This document shows positions 23,901-41,800 of a stretch of DNA of 64,000 bases, piece after piece. The notes below the pieces were generated by a model. That model was not told the origin of the DNA, did not search any database, and was given only the letters and a program-made list of their open reading frames with translations. Origin of the DNA: Ianthella basta (taxonomy: Eukaryota; Porifera; Demospongiae; Verongiida; Ianthellidae); assembly GCA_964019415.1 (NCBI GenBank), contig OZ025890.1, positions 2,318,913-2,382,912 of the forward strand, given 5' to 3'. How positions within the stretch are numbered: the stretch's first letter is position 1; the number at the start of each line of letters is the position of its first letter. A program made the translations under genes and the position numbers.

Positions 23901-24389
23901 TAGAAAGACATTCCTTCGCCAATGGACAACCTCCTCATAAGCTTTGTTAACTCTGTCGCAGAATATGTCACCAGGCAGATCGTTTCCCCAAACAAAGTTA
24001 GGTTCTTCAGGTTCTGGCAGCCTTTCAAGACAATCCAGTCGTTCGTTTGGTTCAACTTCTCTGCCGCATCTACCACCGAGTGGAAGGCCAGCCTCTTCAT
24101 TCTCTGGGCCGCCTAAACTCTCCTGCATCTCCAGCGACGTTGGATGATTTGATCGATCTCTGTTCTGACAGTTATTCAGTTTCATCGGCAAACAACTCGT
24201 ACACCTTTTGGTCGATTTGGCGCATTTGCATCCTGCACAGGTACCATTTCTGTTACATTTACAGCAGGACATGATCGACTTGAAACAGATAACAGATAAG
24301 AGATTTGTACAGTCTCCTGAATCAAATACGATCAGCTGCTCTAGACCACGCTGTGTCCGCCATTTTTCTGTTTACGGTTTCTGTTTACG
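20973..24389 (-). mobile_element. Full-length non-LTR retrotransposon with restriction-like endonuclease
   Basis: This is a 3417-base insertion in reverse orientation, bounded by a 13-base target-site duplication and absent from the matching site of unit 1. There are no long terminal or inverted repeats, and no A-tail at its 3' end (the left end, reading ..CTCCCTTCTT). The 5' leader is short (117 bases) and starts with two tandem copies of CGTAAACAGAAAC-type sequence. The 3' untranslated part is 186 bases, with a pyrimidine-rich stretch. A single intact gene fills 21159-24272. These features fit target-primed insertion by an element of the R2/CRE-like group (one ORF, endonuclease downstream of the reverse transcriptase). 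It is probably recent. Confidence 0.88.
21159..24272 (-). CDS. Reverse transcriptase/endonuclease of the retrotransposon
   Basis: This is an uninterrupted protein of 1037 residues. The N-terminus is a cysteine cluster (SCCKCNRNGTCAGCKCAKST..CTSCLP, residues 2-29), probably a nucleic-acid-binding zinc module. The reverse transcriptase lies at about 370-620: RPIGVGEVVRRIIGKAV, motif A VLLVDASNAFNSLNR (about 447), motif B EGTTQGDPLGMAMFS, motif C AWFADDATG with both catalytic Asp (about 533), and HLGAAIGS. A C-terminal zinc-knuckle-like CACGTAFSVEHAMTC (about 826) precedes RHNEIRD, ARLDVRASDFW and AFFDIRVF, the arrangement expected of a PD-(D/E)XK restriction-like endonuclease. A conserved basic tail (SFALLRSAVRAIRGSRSSRR) follows. 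No apurinic endonuclease, integrase or RNase H is seen. No frame breaks, so it may encode active enzyme. Confidence 0.9.
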   Translation of the reverse strand: MSCCKCNRNGTCAGCKCAKSTKRCTSCLPMKLNNCQNRDRSNHPTSLEMQESLGGPENEEAGLPLGGRCGREVEPNERLDCLERLPEPEEPNFVWGNDLPGDIFCDRVNKAYEEVVHWRRNVFLLPFGKVSKAFVQEVADLMQAFAQKTSLECIALKACFLMQTLLLQKPGAKSKAKDHVNHLKRRFESWKEGDIEALLAEGRCIQAHLPRRTPSPEDESVSRTFSKMMFAGNVHGALNYLSRKSTGSPLKIDDVITISNGSSVTVEEALLSLHPEAKSVDRAALLENTLENALPVDPVMFTSINGLMIKDIALHSTGTAGPSGIDAAAWRKMCSSFKEASSNLCDAIAGVARRMCTARVAPEALSALLACRLVPLNKNPGVRPIGVGEVVRRIIGKAVMKVLKKDVMLAAGPLQTCSGIPSGGEAAVHAVRETWERPDMEGVLLVDASNAFNSLNRKVALLNMKHVCPALEVALTNCYQNPSRLFVSGGGEILSREGTTQGDPLGMAMFSLAMVPLIIKLMEQSESTVQAWFADDATGVGSLQNLKQWWDGLSTIGPLFGYYPNAAKTCLVVRDEQEEVARQIFDNTDVVITTEGKKHLGAAIGSPTFVEDFLSLKVKEWTDEVEKLAAVAGSQPQAAYAAFVHGTKHKWNYLCRTTPNCSHLLQPLEDAIHRKLIPAISGRPSCSQVERGLLALPAKLGGLSLSNPTTAAQSEFEASKKITASLVQSIIQQRTSFENDPTQANPSVNVVKKRKVEEQKRNHEEIRNELEPSSQRLIDCASEPGASAWLTALPLEEHGFCLSKGSFRDSLCLRYGWPIVDVSSRCACGTAFSVEHAMTCHKGGIPTLRHNEIRDLTAELLKEQASNVSTEPRLQPLHDERFQFRSANREDEARLDVRASDFWCKGQEAFFDIRVFYPIAPSYRQKDLTALYRMHEQEKKRQYAERVREVEHGVFTPLVFASTGGMARECTIFFKRIADTLSDKKQIPFSQIMYLIRCRISFALLRSAVRAIRGSRSSRRPDDCGIDFDRAITEGQL

Positions 24390-24402
24390 GTTCTCATTCA
24401 AG
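24390..24402. repeat. Right copy of 13-base target-site duplication
   Basis: This is the second GTTCTCATTCAAG, immediately after the 5' end of the reverse-oriented retrotransposon. Confidence 0.9.
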
Positions 24403-24612
24403 CGTTATTTTTACTAGCTTATAGTCATTATTACACTTTAGGCAAGTGGCTAGGTTACCAGGGAGTCCTTTTGTGCGCTTAATAGAAGGGGTGAATCCCT
24501 GAAATCACTATGCGCCTAACAGTTAGGGTGAAAAAAAACTGGTAAAGAAATGTGCGCTTAGCAGAGGTTATGCGCTTGTAATGGGGATGCGCTTAACAAC
24601 CGATCAGTACGG

Positions 24613-25907
24613 TATTTTCGGAAGCATGCATGCGTGCGCGTATATATGGTGGAGCTCGATCGGATGACTGCTTTAATTGAAGGGTTAAAGTGATCTCTCC
24701 ATACAATATATAACATATCCACATACAGCAGCAGATGAAACTGGAGCTAATTTTGTTTTCAACATGTATAGACACCGCGAGCTGTACTAAATGCTTCGCA
24801 GAGGTGAGATGGGTAGAAGGCCAGGCATGCAGGGGATCTTGTACTCTTCAATCTGTCACCCAATGAACAATATGAAATTTCACGGCTCATTGAAAGGAAT
24901 TAGAAATCCCATGCATGAATTTGTGATTGCTGTGGCACAACATCCGTTATCTGGCTTCTCATATCCCATAGTAGTGAGATGGTGATGGCAATATGAGCTA
25001 TAAGCTATAGCTAGTGCTGAAGACAGCACACATGTACATTAATACCCTAGACTATGTATACATATACGATAGTAAAAAATATATTTTGCTGGTTTTAACA
25101 TAAAAAGCTAACAGAATTATATTAAGCGGTGTGCATATACACCACATAGCTGATCCTTCTGCATGCGTTGTACATTTTACAGAGTGCATCAGATTGTTCC
25201 ATACCTGATGACTAGCTATGTATAGGTATGTAGTTTCAGCAGCTCCTTGACTGCATGCATGCCAGCTACATCAGTGTTACCGGAAAGGCCTGACTGTGAA
25301 GTGCTTGAAAGGATGAATCAAGCACAATGTATACACAGCAGAGTATAGCAATGTAGCCAATCTAACTATTGGCTGCAGTGTATTGGTATCTCAATACCAC
25401 ATGGCCAAGGTACGTACCAGTGCATGGATAGCATCCTACAAGTGACTAGACTATACACTGTAAATTCATGACAGACTTCAAAGCTGTGTACCCCTTTAAT
25501 GACTGTGATACCCTATATCTATATATTAGGTGCACAAGTCCAGGACATCTGTGGTATATTACATAAATTATAGCTAAGTGGCCAAAAATTGTACCTTCAA
25601 AACTGCAGTCTCGGAATTATTTTATAGCTAGCTAGATCAAGTTATACTCAATTTGAGTACTAGCTACACGTGTGGGTGTGATATAGTACGTGATGGATGG
25701 ATATGATGTGGATGTGGAAGATTAGAGCAATGTATCAGTACAACTGCAGTATGTGGCATGGTGGTGGTTGTATTAATTTTCAATCTGGAATCTGTAGACA
25801 TGCCCATGCCAGTTGCGATCGGAGTGGTCACACCAAGTATGTATATCCTCTATGCACATATACGAAACGGCACCATTTGAGATACCAGCTTAGCTAGGGC
25901 GCCTACC
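24613..25907. other. Intergenic: end of unit 2 and unique flank
   Basis: Positions 24613-25385 are the unit-2 counterpart of about 9641-10560, with some deletions. From 25390 the sequence is unique to this place and AT-rich. No gene is recognised. Confidence 0.55.
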
Positions 25908-26045
25908 TCCTTCAGTGGCCCCTCTTAATTTGCTACCATTTCTTCACAAAAACCCTTATATAATTCTACGCTTGGGAGGAAGAGAAATCTGCTTTGAAAT
26001 GTCACACCCCGTTCAACTCCTTTACCATCCGACGCTACGAGCAGC
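25908..26045 (-). pseudogene. GUSB: Decayed beta-glucuronidase exon 1 relic
   Basis: Aligned by eye with GUSB-B exon 1 (12788-12900), the same order of words is recognisable: CCTACCTC, CAGTGGCCCCTC, TACCATTTCTTC, GGAGGAAGAGAAATCTGCT, CCGTTCAACTCCTTTACC. Numerous substitutions and a few indels disrupt the frame. The donor-like GTAGGC on the minus strand survives. It is an old relic, much more diverged than copies A-C. The plus-strand open frame across it (25915-26301) is antisense to the relic and is not taken as a gene. Confidence 0.6.
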
Positions 26046-26450
26046 ACTTTGGTACTCCAATGCATGCAGTAACAGCCCACTGTTCGCAGCACTTCGAAGG
26101 CTAGCCGACCTCATGCGTCGAGCGCCACTACTCCATTTTCACAATTACATCTCACAAAATGGAGAAAAGGGATACGCCATCAGAACATCAAGCAGAGGAA
26201 GGAACAACCCATACACTTCCCCTAGTCATACTGCTGGCCTGTTTGAGAAATACTATTGGTGGAACTTCATGGATACGAGTAAACACATTCAAATTAAATA
26301 AATTACTATGTACAATTTAACAGCAGGGCACAATACAACCATACATACGTACCTAAAGCAATTAGTGTGTGTTTGCATGTGTCAGTGTGTAGAGAATGAG
26401 TGTGTTTTGTCCCTTGATACACGTAAAACCAATTATCCTAATGGATATGA

Positions 26451-29708
<3,258 letters not shown>

Positions 29709-29987
29709 GGCTGACCACAACCAAACTAGTCTGGTATGACGGCTTGAAAGTGACAAAGGGGCGAACCTGCGACACAAGAGAGTAACAGTCTTAGCGTTCT
29801 TCAAACACAGACCGTTACGGTTCAGTCCCCTCCTAGCCTCGCACACCCTGGACTTACCTGTGCCTTGTGGGCGAAGGACACGTACAATGAGACAAGACGG
29901 AACAAATCGGTAACCACGGACTCGGACTGGATCTCGGGATTGTGCCAAATCAGCTGTGTGCGGGACGAGGGCGGCACCACTAAAAAC
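29709..29987. promoter_or_regulatory. Head-to-head gap between UBE2G1 and DCXR2
   Basis: The start codons of UBE2G1 (minus, 29708) and DCXR2 (plus, 29988) are 279 bases apart and point away from each other, so this short, relatively GC-rich interval must hold both 5' leaders and is a candidate bidirectional promoter. No TATA-like box is evident. This is inferred from spacing only. Confidence 0.5.
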
Positions 29988-30740
29988 ATGGCGGCTCAGC
30001 TCTTGAACGGTTTCGATTTCTCTGGCAAAAGAGCCCTAGTGACTGGGGCTGGTAAGGGCATTGGACGAGCCACTTCCAAAGCTCTGGTGGAGTGCGGCGC
30101 TGAGGTGGTTGCGCTGAGCAGGACCGAAGCGGATCTGATATCCTTGAAAGCGGAAGTTCCAGCCATAAAGACTGTCTGTGTGGATTTGGCAGACATTACC
30201 AGTGCTGTGGAAGCTGTAAAGTCTCTGGGTCCAATCCACCTGCTCGTGAACAATGCAGCAGCTGCAAAGCTGGAGTCTTTCTTGGAAGTCACAGAGGAGG
30301 CATATGACAAGCTAATGACTGTCAACGTGAAGGCTGTCCTCTTCGTCTCACAGGTGGTGGCCAAGGGCATGGTGGAGAGGGGTCAAGGCGGCTCCATTGT
30401 GAACATATCCAGCCAGGCATCTATCTGTGCTCTGCGCGACCACACGGTTTATTGTGCTTCCAAAGGTGCTCTGGATATGCTTTCTGCAGTGATAGGGCTA
30501 GAGCTGGGTGCACATGGTGTGAGAGTCAACACAGTGCACCCAACAGTGGTGATGACGGATATGGGGAAAGTAGGGTGGTCTGATCCAAAGAAGGCAGGCG
30601 ACATGCTGAGCAAGATTCCGATGGGGAAGTTTGCTGAAGTTGAAGATGTAGTCAATGCCATTCTCTTCCTCCTCAGTGACAAGAGTGCAATGATCAACTG
30701 CACCAAGTTGCCTGTGGATGGAGGCTTTCATGCGTGTTAA
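29988..30740 (+). CDS. DCXR: Dicarbonyl/L-xylulose reductase, copy 2, intronless
   Basis: A single exon gives 250 residues starting [18 protein letters not shown] in the context AAAACATGG. It shows TGAGKGIGR for NADP binding, VNNA, NISSQ, YCASK with the catalytic Tyr/Lys, and the end [10 protein letters not shown]. It has the same function as DCXR1 (NADPH-dependent reduction of L-xylulose and dicarbonyls). The protein differs from DCXR1 at many sites in the first 105 residues but at about seven in the last 135. Two consecutive stop codons (TAATAA) end it. It lies 500 bases upstream of the complete GUSB on the same strand; both enzymes handle glucuronate-derived sugars. Confidence 0.93.
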   Translation: MAAQLLNGFDFSGKRALVTGAGKGIGRATSKALVECGAEVVALSRTEADLISLKAEVPAIKTVCVDLADITSAVEAVKSLGPIHLLVNNAAAAKLESFLEVTEEAYDKLMTVNVKAVLFVSQVVAKGMVERGQGGSIVNISSQASICALRDHTVYCASKGALDMLSAVIGLELGAHGVRVNTVHPTVVMTDMGKVGWSDPKKAGDMLSKIPMGKFAEVEDVVNAILFLLSDKSAMINCTKLPVDGGFHAC

Positions 30741-31241
30741 TAATTGACACTGACTGGTGCCTAGCCACTGTAAGTAATGGTACAGTAACACTAAATTGTG
30801 CTATTTTGAAAGTTGCTCCATAGTTCAATGAATAGCGTCACACAACAGTGAACTGTATAAAGTGCCACTATTAGCTATAACATCTGTTCACCCAAAGCGT
30901 GTGCAGACCAAACTGAGCTGTTAGCTGTGTACAAGAATTACTGTATTTCCTCTCAACTTTACTTCATCTCTCTAATTAGTTGCTTAGCTAATTGTTGCTG
31001 CATGCTAGCCAACTAAATCATAAGTTGCTTAGCTGCTTTCTATGCTATCATGCTTGGTGGACACGCATCTAGCTACACATGCATTTTACAATTCAGTGTG
31101 TGTTTAATGTATGGTTCAACACCAAAGCCACAGCTTTAGCTACAGCCTGCCAGACGTACTACGTATTATACGCTTCACTAGTACTTCTCTTGGCCATGGT
31201 TTGCGCGGGCCATTAATATTCTAAAGTAACAAGGCACCAAG
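30741..31241. other. Spacer between DCXR2 and GUSB-C
   Basis: This is 501 bases with no gene visible, AT-rich, with several TTAGCTAATTG/TTGCTTAGCT repeats around 30980-31040. It must contain the 3' end of DCXR2 and the promoter of GUSB-C. Confidence 0.5.
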
Positions 31242-35919
<4,678 letters not shown>

Positions 35920-36286
35920 ACAAACTAAAATTAAACACACTGCACATACACACGTAGTTTTGGATTGAGTATGCAGAGCTCAGTTGGAGGACGACACCTA
36001 CGTATACTTGTATATGTGTAAACCATCCCTGCGTAGAAAGTGCTGCCGCTAGTACTGTTATGATAAGGTCCCCTTAAAACGACCAAACATGGGCATATGC
36101 ATGTGCATGGGGCTAAAAGTGTGCATTTGCGATGTGAACGGGTTTCCACCGCGCCGCATTCACGTGCACTTACTGTAGATGTGATAGCCAGAGGGGAGAA
36201 AGTTATACGCTACGTAGTTCGAACATACTAGTACCCTGCGCTCACCTTAAGCTTTCCTGAACAGCGCAGTTGGGTGCAGCAAGGCC
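35920..36286. other. Spacer between GUSB-C and PX-SH3 copy C
   Basis: This 367-base spacer shows no gene. It must contain the GUSB 3' end and the promoter of copy C. Confidence 0.5.
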
Positions 36287-38773
36287 ATGCCTTTCAAGGC
36301 GACGGAAGTTCGCGACGTTTGGGCTACTAAAGTAAAGGTCACCGGGTACAAGAAGGAGGGAGGACGGAGGAGAGCTTGGGTGAGTGATCTAGAGAGCATG
36401 CGCAGCTTCGGTGCATCGATCCTTATAGCTCCAACAGCGCCTGTACTGAGTGGTAGATGCGCAGATCACAGACACACTTGGGGAGGGGCGCTTATGTGCA
36501 CATACTTCACCTCCTGTGGCATGAGACGCTGTCTATCTCCTGTTTCATAAATGACTAGTGCAGGAATGCTACCAGCACGTGCACCAATTCCTTCATGATC
36601 ACCCACCCCAACCACAAACGAATTAGTGGAGTATAGCAATAGTGTACTAAACAGTGGTTGCTCTCATCATGTACTAGACTGCGAGAAAGTGTGTAAAAGG
36701 GATTAAAACAGAAAGGGACCAAAAGAAGGATGCAGAGTGTGGTGTACGTCTCCAGAACTGTGCCCACCCTATAGCTAGTTTAATATTCTGGCAGAAATGA
36801 TCAACAACAAGAAGGATAGAGCAGTGGGTCATGATCAGTGTTACTCAGCATTACTCACATGTTATGAATTGCACCAACATTTGCTTTAAAAGATATTCCT
36901 AGAAACATTTTCAAAATCCCGTCACCTTTAAAAGATATTACTAGAAACATTTTCAAAATCCCGTCACTTATAAAATAAACACACCAAGATGCAACCAGGA
37001 GTATATAGGGATTGTTGAAATTGTGTGTTAGGAATTTCTTTCAAATACGATGTGGTGCAATCATTTCCATGAAGTTAAGACAGTGAATGCATCTAGCATG
37101 CACTATGAAGAGAATTGATGAATAGCCATAAATTCAATTGGCAATGCTGTAGACTGATCAATTAGTGTTGTTCCTGTCTCTTCAGGGGATAGCTATTCAA
37201 GCCTAGTCAAGGCAATCACATGAATCAGTGTTACAGTATCAGGTAGAGGTTGTGGGGTGCACCTGTGATATAACACACCCCTGTCCACCCCTTGCATAGG
37301 TCTATGTGATTGAAATATGCTGGAGTGACCAGACCAGGTTTGAGATATACAGGAGATATGCTGACTTCTTTGCATTTCAGGTGAGTAGGTACAGCAAAGT
37401 GAGCACTTACGTTTCAGCCGCTATACTACTGCCCTCATCGGCACATCTGATTGAATGTAGTATACTGCTTGCATATCATGCGAACTAAGAGTGTCCACTG
37501 TAAGTGGTTAAGAACTGTTTTGACTAACCTCCCAGCCAGGTGGTATATACTCTTAATTGTATGAATTACCCTACTGCGGTGCAACCATGCATAATTATTA
37601 TAGCAGCTCTAATAGTTAGTTCTCTTGGAAGTCACTAGCCAAAGATCCAATTTATTTACCAAACATTTCGGCAGCTGACTGCTGCCTTCTTACGTGGTAA
37701 TGGCTTACAGTGTGTGGTGGTACATACTATAGGCGAGGATGACAGCCAATGATGTGACGGCTGGTGATGTGACAGATGAGGATGAATGAAATTAAAACAA
37801 GGACAGCATGGCAGTCCTTTGTATTGTTCATATAGTTTTGGATGACCTTGTAGAAGGAATCATGACGGTATCGTAGTCACAGCAAGAGTCCAATGGTCCA
37901 TGCTATAGGTCTGGAGGGTTGACTCTGGAGCAGCGGCACCTCCTTCTATTGAACTCTTTGCAGCCTACAGACATTAAACAACCCAGATTGTGTCTTTGAT
38001 TAGACACATTCACTATGCGTCTCCCAATTATAGTCCCCTCCATTAGACTCCTGCTGTGATTACACTCATGATTCCTTCTACTATGACTACATACTGCACA
38101 CTGCAATTAACATATGTCTAGTCCGCTTCGTATGCATTTCTTGGGTAATGACCTTCCACGAGATTTCATACATATGGTTCTATGCAGCTCAACTCTGCAG
38201 CACTTCTGTCCGTCTCCTTCCACAGAACACCCTGTTGAGCATATTCCCCCGAGAGGCAGGGAAGTATGACAGGCTAGATCGCTGCATCCCTTTCCTCCCC
38301 ACCGCTGACAATGTGCTCCAGTTCCTTGGAGGGAACTTCTCTGCAAAACTCCTTGAATCTCGTCTCAGAACTATCAACTACTACTGTGAGACTATTCTGC
38401 TGAAGCTGGGTCCCCACCTCTCACGGTCTCATTACGTGCTGCAGTTCTTCCAGTGTCAACCTGGGGATGAACAGAGGCTGGAGTAAGGGCTTACCCACAG
38501 TAACTGTTTACTTGTTACGTAAATGCTTATTAACAGCAATCAATGTATTCTATTGTAAACGTCTTGTACCTCCTACTCACAGCACTAATCGGCCACCATC
38601 CCTGCACCCTCAGAGCATTCCTGCTGGTAGGTAATGTATACGGACATGTACATACATACATAATTGTATAGATACACAGCTTGTGTAGGGGTGCTGCCAG
38701 AGTTTGTGTAGGAGGCAGACGCTTCATTGACCACTGTGGCTAGGATGTGACAGCTGGTGCATGACCTAATTGG

Positions 38774-38815
<42 letters not shown>

Positions 38816-41800
38816 ATGTATGTACAATATATGTGTGTACATGTGTGTGAGGGTGTGTGTTTCTGTGTGTGTTTGTCTGTATGTGGGTGTATATAATTGT
38901 GTGCATGTTTGTGTGACGTATAAGACTGTCTCTATAACCACCATGCAGGATCAGTGTTTGAGGAGTATCAGGTCACAGTAGACTTCACTGCCAATTCTGA
39001 AGAACACTTATCAGTAAACGTTGGAGAAACTGTGTCAGTCCTTTCTAAGGATTCCTCAGGTGTGAACGCACAGTATACAATCTCCATCACTCTGCACAGT
39101 GAATAATGGATCACTAATACAGAAGCAGTTACTGTGGGAATAGAATGCATGCTATTGCCTTGTGTGGTAATCTGAGCTCATGTCATCGTGATGCACTCTG
39201 TACACACTTGGTGCTGCCCTCCCTTTTACATGCGTTTATGGTACCATCCTACAGATTGGTGGTATGTGTCCAAGGATGCCAAACTGACAGGCTGGGTGCC
39301 CAAAAGCTACCTCCAGAGGCTCACAGGAGACACAGAGGACTTCCTCGATGACCCCGAGGAATGGGTAGATGACACTGCTGTCAGGCGGCGAAGCTATCTA
39401 GCCATTGCAGACTATGAGACCACTGAGCCCAACCAGCTCACCTTCGAAGAAGGAGCGAAGTTGATGGTCCTTGATAAGGAAGATGATGGTGAGTGAGACT
39501 GCATGTGTTTAGACCGGCTTTCAAATTTGGTGGCTTGTCCATTATTTGTAGGCACAGCTATGACGTAATTTATCTGAGTAATCTGTGGTCCATCTCACAA
39601 TGTTCTAAGGATGTATATAACGGCATAACACATACATGCAGCATGAACAACTGAAGACATACGAAAGATTGTGTAGAGTTAATTGCTGTCAATGGGTGTA
39701 CGTAGGTTGGTGGTTGGCTGCCTTGAATAGCAAGGTGGGATGGGTTCCTTCATCATTCCTCGAGCCACCAGAGGAAGAGCTTGAAGAATCTGTGACTCAA
39801 TCCTCAGAAGAAGTGGAAACCTCAGCTGGTGACGGTGCTGGTGAGTGTCTGTTCTGTGCCAACAGCTGCTCCAGACATGCTATCTTGAGCCTATAGCTAG
39901 TGGAGCTATATACGTACAAATACAGGGCCGTAGCACCAAAATAAAAACCGGTCAGGCCATAGATGACGTGTCGCAAACAAGGGGGGGGCTGGGGGCATGC
40001 CCCCCCCCCCCCCCCCCCCCAGGAAAATTCTTGAAATTTAGATGTTCTGTGAGTACTTTTGGAGCAATTCTAGGCCCAGCAACACTTCAATGAGTAGGAT
40101 ACAATGTAACATAGACCAACAGGCAATTACAGCAGGAAAGGCGATCAAGTGCCATGAAACAGGTAATACAATGCATTGAAATAAGAAGATTGCGCATTAA
40201 AAATTGATATCTAGTGATTTTTTGGCTGTCTCTCTGATGCTAGGCAGCACAAATCTCTCCTACCCTTGAATAGAACAACACCAATGCAAAGGGTGTGTGA
40301 AAGTGTTTCCTCCAAGAACAGGAGGAGGGCCGGTCCATGCAAGGAGGGGGGCTGGTCGATGCAAAACCCAGGTCATTAACATACGTTTTCACCATCCCTA
40401 CATCTGCCAACATTTTGCCATTCTTGCGGTCTTGCTACCATCCCCTGTTTCTCCGCCTGCGTATTATAGTGCAAGTGTACATGTGAGTGTGCAATAACAA
40501 GGGTTGCCACAGGAGACTATCCTATTGCATGCATATGCCCATTCAAGCTACGTACATGTTCCCATGTACAAATATATACCACCATGCTGCATGCATACAT
40601 TCATGTACAGTGGGTTTATGCAACCTTGCAACAGTTCCCATCCTGGGTAGTCGTTACCTAGGATACAAACAGGGTAATATATAATAGGTGAGTACAGTAC
40701 CAGTCCGTATCCTAGGTAACAACTGCCCATGGTGTGGGAACTGTTGCAAGGTTGCATAAATCCGCTGTACACGACTGAAGCGCTACTGTGCTGTCTGATT
40801 TTGCACGGCGATCGATTAACACACCATTTTACGCATCAGAAAACGTCATAAAACGTCATGCGACATCCGTAAAATGGCTGCCGCCGTTAAGGTTGGTTAG
40901 AGAACTAAGTATCTGGCTATTCCTTGTTCAAACTAAGTCCTGCAACACTGTAACAAAACCACTCTGCTTTTAGAACGGTTTTTAACCTTAGGCCAGTACC
41001 CCCCTTCCAATTTGAAAGTGTGTTGAGAATGCATATCTTCAATATTTAGAATTTTTGTTCCAGCAGCAAAAACCGGACCGGCCGGACTGGGTGCTACGGC
41101 CCTGAAATAGTATTGTAGTATTTCCTATTTAGAATATTAATTAAGCGGTCAAAGTGTGGCAAGCACTGAAGTGTGATTTCCAACTAGGCAAATAGTTAAT
41201 TGCATGTAGTGGAATTTTGAATGTGTGTAATGAATGGTCCCTGAATGCCTGCATGCTTAAGCTGCTGTCATTACATGGCTCACACCACTGCTAGAATCTT
41301 GTACCTTTCTGTAGTGTCCACCTATCAGACGTTTTGGGCAGTCCGGAAGTACACGGCTGCACTGGCGGATGAGGTAGACCTCCCCTTGTATGCTGAAGTG
41401 AAGGTGGTCAGCATGAATGCGTCAGGATGGTGGCTTGTCAGGTGAGGCTTTATGGTGGCACACACAGCAAAATGCTTGCAATTTTTATACAGCAATATTA
41501 TGGATAAGGAGGGATCTTACCGTTAGGTGTACGTGTGAGACTTAACTGTGTTCATTGATCAGTGCATCTTTACTGGCCTTATATTGTGACTGTACTGCTC
41601 CTGCAGGGTGGCTGGTAGGGAGGGCCTTGCTCCAGCGACATACCTATCCTCCATAGACCCCCTGGATCCCGAGGCAGTGAAACAAGATGAAGAAGAGCTA
41701 CTTCCCTCAGTATGTCTTTCACACCTGTGGCACACATGAATTATAGATACCTGATAATTCTATGTTGTGTGGCCATGCTATACATTGTCCGCATGGTTGC

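Larger units (their letters stand above)
20802..24612. mobile_element. Family-1 inverted-repeat element split by a retrotransposon
   Basis: The left part (20802-20972) begins CCGTACTGATTGGTTGTTAA and the right part (24403-24612) ends TTAACAACCGATCAGTACGG, each next to TA. Together they match the uninterrupted element at 9273-9640. The retrotransposon lies inside, after the element's GTTCTCATTCAAG. Confidence 0.85.
12945..25385. repeat. Tandem segmental duplication, unit 2
   Basis: This is the second copy of the unit at about 640-10560, in the same orientation. It is longer because it carries the 3.4-kb retrotransposon (20973-24389) and a pogo-type insertion (14756-15298), and it lacks the 870-base foldback insertion of unit 1 and parts of other segments. 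Exons and introns match closely between the units. Confidence 0.85.
39923..41104. mobile_element. Non-autonomous DNA transposon in intron 7 of copy C
   Basis: The terminal inverted repeats CAGGGCCGTAGCACC and GGTGCTACGGCCCTG bound 1182 bases, flanked by a 5-base AAATA duplication. Sub-terminal parts also pair (AAAACCGG / CCGGTT-like). There is no transposase. A 21-base poly-C run lies near the left end, and a second, smaller inverted-repeat element is nested inside. Superfamily not assigned. Confidence 0.75.

Noticed and set aside
20973-24389. LTR retrotransposon or retrovirus-like element
   Set aside because: There are no terminal repeats, protease, integrase or RNase H; domains and target-site duplication fit a non-LTR element.
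25915-26301. 128-codon plus-strand open frame as a gene
   Set aside because: Its first part is antisense to a GUSB exon relic, and the rest shows no domain or splice context.
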